DNA of 6,255 bases, taken from positions 1 to 6,255 of the forward strand of contig JAFQGN010000251.1 in NCBI GenBank assembly GCA_017398245.1, given 5' to 3'. The translations under genes and the position numbers were made by a program. A model generated the notes under the pieces. That model searched no databases. It was not told where the DNA came from and saw nothing but the letters and a program-made list of their open reading frames with translations. The DNA is from Clostridia bacterium (GTDB lineage Bacteria; Bacillota_A; Clostridia; Christensenellales; Aristaeellaceae). Positions within the stretch are counted from its first letter, which is position 1. The number at the start of each line of letters is the position of its first letter. Positions 1-4,563 of the stretch are shown here, one piece after another.

Positions 1-326
1 ACGGCCTGCACTGTGATACCGAATGGGTCGAAATCAAGCGCGCCACCACGCAGGACAATACCTGCCTCAAGTGCGAGCCCTTCACCCTGAAAGTCGCCAA
101 GGCCGATGCACCGTTCATGTTCTCCTGCCTGCCCTATACGGCGGAAGAACTGGAAAACGCGACCCATGTGGAAGAACTGCCCCCGGCGCGCCGCACTGTG
201 CTGTGCGTCTACGGCGCTATGCGCGGCGTGGGCGGCATCAACTCCTGGGGAGCCGATGTCGAAGAAAAGTACCATATCAGCGCGGAAAAGGAGATCGCCT
301 TCTCCTTTGATATCTGCATGAAATAA
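1..326 (+). CDS. lacZ: LacZ-type beta-galactosidase (GH2), C-terminal fragment
   Basis: The 5' end is cut off by the window; reading from base 3 gives 107 residues ending in TAA. GH2 beta-galactosidases hydrolyse terminal beta-D-galactosides such as lactose and plant galactosides. The visible part matches the C-terminal beta-sandwich ('small chain', domain 5) of Lac[17 protein letters not shown] at residues 40-55, then ELPP, then GVGGINSWG at 75-83. The last segment aligns with the E. coli GIGGDDSW segment, whose Trp (W999) lines the galactoside site; here it is W82 of the fragment. The chain ends about where LacZ proteins normally end, so the C-terminus is intact. The acid/base and nucleophile glutamates lie upstream and cannot be checked. 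A terminator follows nine bases after the stop, so this is the last gene of its unit. The family is secure; the exact substrate is not. Confidence 0.88.
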   Translation, partial: GLHCDTEWVEIKRATTQDNTCLKCEPFTLKVAKADAPFMFSCLPYTAEELENATHVEELPPARRTVLCVYGAMRGVGGINSWGADVEEKYHISAEKEIAFSFDICMK

Positions 327-334
327 CGCATTTT

Positions 335-379
335 GCGCGGCGGGCCTGCCTTTCGGGCCTGCCGCGCGCTCGTTTTGTT
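335..379 (+). terminator. Rho-independent terminator after the beta-galactosidase gene
   Basis: A 14-bp stem with two G-T wobbles and a five-base CCTTT loop spans 335-367 (outer arms GCGCGGC and GCCGCGC). It is followed by TTTT at 373-376 and TT at 378-379. It starts nine bases after the stop codon. The stem is GC-rich and nearly perfect, so this should separate the beta-galactosidase unit from the next gene. Confidence 0.88.
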
Positions 380-388
380 CCGAAAATA

Positions 389-404
389 GGCGCTTTCGTG
401 CGCC
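389..404 (+). repeat. Small hairpin in the leader of the apiosidase-like gene
   Basis: GGCGC (389-393) and GCGCC (400-404) form a 5-bp stem with a six-base loop. The sequence GCGCCG recurs at 420-425, so the 389-393 arm could pair with either copy. The second copy overlaps the 5' arm of the next hairpin. Function is unknown; it may be chance in GC-rich DNA. Confidence 0.35.
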
Positions 405-422
405 GAACTGCATATTCCTGCG

Positions 423-456
423 CCGGCAGAACCTGTTCTCGCCGGTATTATTTTTT
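423..456 (+). terminator. Terminator-like hairpin plus T-run before the apiosidase-like gene (possible attenuator)
   Basis: CCGGC A GAAC (423-432) pairs with GTTC T C GCCGG (435-445) with one bulged C at 440. A T-rich run, TATTATTTTTT, follows at 446-456. The layout resembles an intrinsic terminator, but it lies just before the start region of the next gene, and a full terminator already sits at 335-379. It could be a backup terminator, a transcription attenuator, or a protein-binding palindrome centred on AGAACCTGTTCT (428-439). No convincing -35/-10 pair is visible between 380 and 456. Confidence 0.4.
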
Positions 457-471
457 ATGGGGGATAAGGAC

Positions 472-1755
472 ATGCGAAAGCTGACAGTGAACGGACGATA
501 CCTTGTATGGGAAGACGGCGAACCCTTCTTCTACCTTGGCGATACTGCGTGGGAACTGCTCCATGCGCTCAACAGGGAAGAAATGGAATACTATTTTGAG
601 CAGCGCGCGCGCCAGGGGTTCAACGCCGTGCAGACGGTCGCCCTTGCGGAACTGGACGGTACGGCCGGCCCCAATGCCTACGGCCGCCAGCCGCTTCTGT
701 ATACCGAAGACGCGCCCGACCCGGCAAAGCCCGATACCGAAGGCGAGTATTCGTATTGGGATCATGTCGATTTTGCCGTCGATACCGCCGCCCAATACGG
801 CATTTTCATCGTCCTTCTGCCCACCTGGGGCGATAAATTCAACGTCAAATGGGGTAAAGGCCCGGAGATCTTCACGCCCGAAAACGCCTACTCCTACGGA
901 AAATGGATCGCCGCGCGCTATGCCGAAAAGGAGAACATCATCTGGATGCTCGGCGGCGACAGGCCTCTGGAAACGCCTCTGCATCGCACCATTATCGATG
1001 AAATGGCCCGGGGCATCCTCGAAGCGGACAAAAACCACCTCGTCACCTTCCATCCCTGCGGCGCGAGCCGTTCGACCGATTGGGTAGGCGACGCTCCCTA
1101 TATCGATTTCCATACCGCGCAGACCGGCCACGATACCTCCATGAGCTACCGCAGCGACGAGATCATGCTGGAAATGGCTTCGGCTTCGGACAAACCCTAT
1201 CTGGACAGCGAATCCCGGTATGAAGATCATCCCGCCTGCTTCGATGCGTCTCTTGGCTATTACTGGGACGCCGCCGACATGCGCCAGAACGCCTACTGGA
1301 ACCTGATGACCGGCGTCTGCGGCCAGACCTATGGCAACCACTGCATCTGGAGCATGACCCGGCAGCCGACGGACTATTTCCCGTTTAAGTGGGACGAAGC
1401 CCTGCTGCATATCGGCGCGGAGCAGTTTGCCCATCTCGGAAAGCTGCGCCTCTCGCGCGATTTTGCCTCCTTCCGCCATGCGCCGGAGCTGATCGCAGAA
1501 AATTTCGGCGGCATGGGCCATATGACCGCCGCGCGCGGCGATGGCTACGGCTATGTGTATTCGCCCCTTGGCGTGCCCTTTACGGTGAATCTGGAAGCGT
1601 TTGCGGGCGCAAAGCGCCTGCGCGCTTCTTGGTTCGACCCGCGCACGGGGGAGGAGAAGGTCTTCGGCGTGCTGCCCGCAGCGGGAAAAACGCTTGTCGT
1701 GCCGCCTTCGCAGGGCAAGGGCTGCGATTGGGTGCTCGTTCTGGAGGAAGTCTGA
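472..1755 (+). CDS. Apiosidase-like glycoside hydrolase (DUF4038/GH140 type)
   Basis: Members of this TIM-barrel family include the GH140 apiosidase that cuts apiose linkages in pectin rhamnogalacturonan II. Family signs, numbered from this start, are VNGRYLVWEDGEPFFYLGDTAWE (6-28), VALAELDG (56-63), LLPTWGDK (115-122), NIIWMLGGD (155-163), DSESRYEDHP (245-254) and TYGNHCIWSM (286-295). The carboxylates D163 and E247 sit where the catalytic pair is expected; this is inferred by motif, not alignment. From about residue 340 a beta-sandwich domain of the putative collagen-binding type closes the chain, with VYSPLGVPFTVNL, WFDPRTG and a terminal DWVLVLEEV. At 427 residues it looks complete. There is no signal peptide, so it is probably cytoplasmic. 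The start at 472 has GGGGG at 459-463; the in-frame ATG at 457 would add MGDKD but has no SD and abuts a T-run. Substrate unproven: other plant glycosides are possible. Confidence 0.88.
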   Translation: MRKLTVNGRYLVWEDGEPFFYLGDTAWELLHALNREEMEYYFEQRARQGFNAVQTVALAELDGTAGPNAYGRQPLLYTEDAPDPAKPDTEGEYSYWDHVDFAVDTAAQYGIFIVLLPTWGDKFNVKWGKGPEIFTPENAYSYGKWIAARYAEKENIIWMLGGDRPLETPLHRTIIDEMARGILEADKNHLVTFHPCGASRSTDWVGDAPYIDFHTAQTGHDTSMSYRSDEIMLEMASASDKPYLDSESRYEDHPACFDASLGYYWDAADMRQNAYWNLMTGVCGQTYGNHCIWSMTRQPTDYFPFKWDEALLHIGAEQFAHLGKLRLSRDFASFRHAPELIAENFGGMGHMTAARGDGYGYVYSPLGVPFTVNLEAFAGAKRLRASWFDPRTGEEKVFGVLPAAGKTLVVPPSQGKGCDWVLVLEEV

Positions 1756-1793
1756 GCCGGGATAAGCGCCTGCGCTGCTTCGCGAAAAATGAT

Positions 1794-1825
1794 GCGAACC
1801 GGGAACTGCGCCGGAACCGGTTTGC
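1794..1825. repeat. Inverted repeat downstream of the apiosidase-like gene
   Basis: A 9-bp stem with one wobble (GCGAACCGG at 1794-1802 with CCGGTTTGC at 1817-1825) encloses a 14-base loop; AACCGG also recurs directly at 1797 and 1815. On the + strand no T-run follows. On the - strand the stem is followed, after three bases, by TTTTT (complement of 1786-1790), so it could act as a terminator for antisense transcripts. No - strand gene is recognised nearby. Confidence 0.35.
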
Positions 1826-1862
1826 AAAGAAAAACGACAGAAACCCGTTATAAATATGCACA

Positions 1863-1895
1863 GCAGGCCGGTTCGGTTCGTTACGGCCTGTTTTT
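1863..1895 (+). terminator. Rho-independent terminator after the apiosidase-like gene
   Basis: CAGGCCG (1864-1870) pairs with CGGCCTG (1884-1890) across a 13-base loop, with an optional outer G1863-T1891 wobble. TTTTT follows directly at 1891-1895. It lies 108 bases after the stop codon, a long but acceptable 3' untranslated region. It makes the apiosidase-like gene a monocistronic unit. Confidence 0.8.
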
Positions 1896-2002
1896 GCGCG
1901 AAAAATGCACCTTAATTGCGCTTCTAGAACGCACAAAATCGAAAATATACGGAAAATATGCAGAAAAAGCATAAACATACGTCGAAAAATGTAAATTTTA
2001 GG
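1896..2002. promoter_or_regulatory. AT-rich upstream region with phased A-tracts
   Basis: This is most of the gene-free gap between the terminator at 1895 and the -35 at 2003. It is markedly AT-richer than the flanking genes. A-tracts begin at 1942, 1953, 1964, 1973, 1985 and 1993, close to one helical turn apart. Such phasing is known to bend DNA and can stimulate transcription or bind nucleoid proteins. TATGC/GCATA (1957-1961 and 1969-1973) is a further short inverted repeat within it. No open frame here has an SD or a recognisable product. Confidence 0.5.
1917..1933. promoter_or_regulatory. Candidate operator palindrome
   Basis: TGCG-c-TTCTAGAA-CGCA is a 16-base palindrome interrupted by one extra C at 1921, around a perfect TTCTAGAA core (1922-1929). 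It lies about 70 bases upstream of the -35 of the peptidase operon, a plausible activator position. I do not recognise it as the site of a known regulator; no regulator gene is in the window. Confidence 0.35.
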
Positions 2003-2031
2003 TTGACGGGAAGCGAACAAAGGAGTACCAT
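2003..2031 (+). promoter_or_regulatory. Sigma-A-type promoter for the peptidase operon
   Basis: TTGACG (2003-2008, 5/6 match to the -35 consensus) is followed after 17 bases by TACCAT (2026-2031, 4/6 match to the -10). Transcription would start near 2038, giving a leader of about 43 bases that contains the SD of the M29 gene. The phased A-tracts lie directly upstream. The -10 is weak, so dependence on the upstream region or a regulator is plausible. Confidence 0.6.
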
Positions 2032-2041
2032 ATCAGAAATG

Positions 2042-2053
2042 GGTTCCTGAACC
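2042..2053. promoter_or_regulatory. Palindrome at the expected transcription start of the peptidase operon
   Basis: GGTTC-CT-GAACC is a perfect 5-bp inverted repeat with a two-base centre, lying at about +5 to +16 relative to the inferred start. That position suits a repressor site. As RNA, its loop would be too short without opening a pair. It could also be chance. Confidence 0.35.
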
Positions 2054-2080
2054 GATACCGCTGAAAAGTGAGGTTTGCAT

Positions 2081-3298
2081 ATGAATCTGGAACAGATGAA
2101 ACAAAAATACGCCTATACCCTCGCGCGCGTGGGTCTGAACGTACAGCCCGGCCAGCCCGTTCTGGTCGAAGCCGCCATCGAAGGCGCCGATTTCACCCCC
2201 ATCTTTGCCGAAGAATGCTACAAGCTGGGCGCTTCGAACGTTATCGTGCATTATCTGGACGAGCCGAACATGAAGATCGCCGCCAAGTACCGCAGCGCCG
2301 AGGACGTGCGCAAGGTGGAAGACTGGGAAGAACTGCAGTGCCAGAAGTATCTGGACCAGGGCGCGTGCTATGTGCGTTTGGAAGGCGTGAACCCGGCTCT
2401 CATGGCCGATGTTCCTGAAGCACAGGCCAACGCCATCTTCGCCCATACCGATACCGTGCGCAATATCATGCGCAAGGCCAGCCGCGAAAAGCATTGCCAG
2501 TGGCTCATCGCCATGATCCCGACCCAGCAGTGGGCCGAGTACATCCTCAAGGACGTGCCCAAGGAGCAGGCGCTGGAAGAGCTCTGGAAGCTCATCCTCA
2601 AGCTGTGCTATATCGAAGAGGATAACGACATCGTGGCCACCTTCGAAGAAAAGGGCCAGAAGAGGCGTGAATACGGCGCGAAGATGGATTCCCACAACTT
2701 CCGCAAGCTGCATTACACTGCCTCCAACGGCACCGATCTGACCGTCACGCTCACCCCGTACTCCAAGTTCGGCGGCGGTCGTCCCGCCAAGCCGGACGAG
2801 AAGATCATCCGCTTCCATGCGAATATCCCGTCCGAGGAGATCTGCACCGCACCGGAAAAGTACGGCACCGACGGCGTTGTTTACGCCTCCCGCCCGCTGG
2901 TCCTCGGCGGCAAGGCGATCGAAAACTTCGGCTTCCGCTTTGAAAAGGGCAAGGTCGTCGAGGTCATCGCAAACGAGGGCAAGGAAATGCTCGAAGCGCT
3001 GGTCGCTTCCGATGAAGGCGCTGCGTATCTGGGCGAAGCGGCTCTGGTCGAATACCACAGCCCCATCTCCATGTCCAATATCGTGTACTATACCACGCTC
3101 ATCGACGAGAACGCCTCCTGTCATCTGGCGCTGGGCCGCGCTCTGGGCCGCCCGCTGCCCGAGGATTGCCCCTGGACGTTCAACGACAGCGTGATCCATA
3201 TCGACTTTATGATGGGCACGCCCGATATGCACATCGTCGGCATCACCGAGGACGGCAAGGAAGTAGACGTGTTCCGCAACGGCGATTTCGTACTGTAA
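2081..3298 (+). CDS. M29-family metallo-aminopeptidase
   Basis: M29 enzymes (aminopeptidase T/AmpS) remove N-terminal residues from peptides in the cytoplasm with a two-metal centre. The 405-residue length is usual for the family and there is no signal peptide. The N-terminal part holds LNVQPGQPVLVEA (19-31). The metal-binding C-terminal half shows NIPSEEICTAP (248-257; E252 or E253), LGEAALV (317-323; E319), DENASCHLALG (342-352; H348) and VIHIDFMMG (371-379; H373, D375), so all five expected ligands are present. The family Tyr expected seven residues after the His (HLALGRAY in relatives as I recall them) is Leu here (L355). I chose ATG 2081 because GAGG at 2070-2073 lies seven bases before it; an in-frame TTG at 2075 is less likely. 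It is the first gene of the operon and ends 17 bases before the PLP-enzyme gene. Codon bias is strong. Confidence 0.92.
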   Translation: MNLEQMKQKYAYTLARVGLNVQPGQPVLVEAAIEGADFTPIFAEECYKLGASNVIVHYLDEPNMKIAAKYRSAEDVRKVEDWEELQCQKYLDQGACYVRLEGVNPALMADVPEAQANAIFAHTDTVRNIMRKASREKHCQWLIAMIPTQQWAEYILKDVPKEQALEELWKLILKLCYIEEDNDIVATFEEKGQKRREYGAKMDSHNFRKLHYTASNGTDLTVTLTPYSKFGGGRPAKPDEKIIRFHANIPSEEICTAPEKYGTDGVVYASRPLVLGGKAIENFGFRFEKGKVVEVIANEGKEMLEALVASDEGAAYLGEAALVEYHSPISMSNIVYYTTLIDENASCHLALGRALGRPLPEDCPWTFNDSVIHIDFMMGTPDMHIVGITEDGKEVDVFRNGDFVL

Positions 3299-3315
3299 GA
3301 GGAGGGGGAATTCCC

Positions 3316-4494
3316 ATGAAATACAATTTTGACGAACTGGTAGACCGTAAGCACGGCACAGGCAGTTATTCTTCCAAGTGGTCCGGCAGCCCCTATATGT
3401 CCAAGATGTTCCAGTGCGACACCGTTCCGGAGGACAGGCTTTGCTTCTTCGTGGCCGATATGGACTTCAAGTGCCCGCCGGAGGTCATCGAGGCGATCAA
3501 GACCACGGCCGATCACGGCATCTTCGGCTATTCTTCCACGCCCGACGAGTATTACGAGGCCGTCATCCGCTGGATGAAGGACCGCTTTGATATGGACGTG
3601 AAGAAGGAGCAGATCCTTTGCGAGCACGGCGCGCATACCGCCGTCGTCCATGCCATCGAAAAGCTGACCAAGCCCGGCGCCGGCATCATCGTGCCGACTC
3701 CTACCTACTATTATCGCAGCGACTGCAACATCGTCGGCCGCTATTATGTGGGCTGCCCGATGAACAACGACAACGGCTATTACACCATGGATTGGGACCG
3801 CTTCGAAGAGCTTTGCAAGGAGCCGCAGAACTCCATGGTCATCCTGATGCAGCCGCATAACCCGACCGGCCGTATCTGGACCGAAGAAGAAATCAAGAAG
3901 TTTGCCGAAATCTGCCGCGCCAACAACGTGATCATGCTCTGCGACGACGTGCATATGGACTTCCCGCGCAGCGGCAACAAGGTCGTTCCGTTCGTCAATG
4001 TCGTCGGTCCCGAGGGCCTCGTGATGATCACCGGCCTTGGCAAGACCTTCAACCTCGCCGGCATGTCCATCACCAATATGTTCATCTGGGATGAGGAACT
4101 GCGCAATAAGATGGGCGAGAACCATTCCATGATCTCTCCCTTCAGCATCGCCGCCTGCATCGCCGCGTACACCAAGTGCGACCAGTGGGTGGACGAACTC
4201 AACGCCTATATCGACGATCTGGTCGATTATGTGGTCGACAGGATCCACAACGAACTGCCCAAGGTCAAGGTATGGAGGCCGGAAGGCACCTACATCCTCT
4301 GGCTCGATTTCACCGATTGCGGCATGACTTCCGAAGAAGTCAGCAAGCGCATCGCCGGCCAGGCGCACATCGGCCTGTCCGACGGCGAGGGCATGGAGCC
4401 GCCCAAGGGTACCATTTTCCGCCGCTTCTGCGTCACCTCTCCCAAGAGCGTGATCGTCGAGGCTCTGGACAGGCTCGTCGAGTGCATGAAGTAA
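3316..4494 (+). CDS. MalY/PatB-family PLP enzyme (putative cystathionine beta-lyase / C-S lyase)
   Basis: This is a fold-type I PLP enzyme of 392 residues. MalY/PatB relatives split C-S bonds of cystathionine or cysteine S-conjugates, giving pyruvate, ammonia and a thiol; some members are aminotransferases. Visible signs are FFVADMDFKCPPEVIEAI (44-61), GYSS (71-74, Tyr contacting the cofactor phosphate), PHNPTGRIW (180-188, N182), CDDVHMD (209-215, D210 facing the pyridine nitrogen), GLGKTFNLAGM (240-250, Schiff-base K243) and RRFCVTSPKS (369-378, Arg for the substrate carboxylate). Several positions differ from the common pattern I recall: Gly replaces Ser at K-1 and K-3, DDVH replaces DEIH, and RRFCVTSP replaces RLNIACP. 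The start has AGGAGG at 3300-3305, ten bases upstream. It is probably co-transcribed with the peptidases on either side. Family certain, reaction uncertain. Confidence 0.88.
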   Translation: MKYNFDELVDRKHGTGSYSSKWSGSPYMSKMFQCDTVPEDRLCFFVADMDFKCPPEVIEAIKTTADHGIFGYSSTPDEYYEAVIRWMKDRFDMDVKKEQILCEHGAHTAVVHAIEKLTKPGAGIIVPTPTYYYRSDCNIVGRYYVGCPMNNDNGYYTMDWDRFEELCKEPQNSMVILMQPHNPTGRIWTEEEIKKFAEICRANNVIMLCDDVHMDFPRSGNKVVPFVNVVGPEGLVMITGLGKTFNLAGMSITNMFIWDEELRNKMGENHSMISPFSIAACIAAYTKCDQWVDELNAYIDDLVDYVVDRIHNELPKVKVWRPEGTYILWLDFTDCGMTSEEVSKRIAGQAHIGLSDGEGMEPPKGTIFRRFCVTSPKSVIVEALDRLVECMK

Positions 4495-4563
4495 CACCGT
4501 TATTCCGCGCGCCGGTCCGCGGCGTAGCAACATAAACACTGATTTGACAGGAGGAAATGAAAA
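4495..4563 (+). other. Intra-operon spacer before the M28 gene
   Basis: This 69-base spacer is longer than the preceding 17-base gap. CCGCG (4505-4509) can pair with CGCGG (4518-4522) across an eight-base loop, but no T-run follows, so it is not a terminator. AGGAGG at 4549-4554 lies nine bases before the M28 start. The most likely reading is continued transcription, with the hairpin possibly marking an RNA processing or stability site. Confidence 0.45.

Noticed and set aside
448..1827. 459-codon open frame on the - strand
   Set aside because: Codon-aligned antisense of the apiosidase-like gene, with no family motif; explained by codon choice.
1789..1974. 61-codon + strand frame in the gap after the apiosidase-like gene
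   Set aside because: It runs straight through the terminator hairpin, has no SD and no recognisable product.
2039..2050. Three-codon mini-ORF (Met-Gly-Ser-stop) in the peptidase operon leader
   Set aside because: Its nearest SD-like run, AAAGGAG at 2019-2025, would lie upstream of the expected transcription start, so it would not be in the mRNA.
2033..3232. 399-codon open frame on the - strand
   Set aside because: Codon-aligned antisense of the M29 gene; same explanation.
3166..3315. Upstream in-frame extension of the PLP-enzyme gene
   Set aside because: It would overlap the M29 coding sequence in another frame and add non-family residues. The ATG at 3316 has its own AGGAGG and begins where the family normally begins.
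4544..4549. TTGACA before the M28 gene as a -35 element
   Set aside because: It touches the SD, and any -10 at normal spacing would fall inside the coding sequence, putting the start site within the gene.
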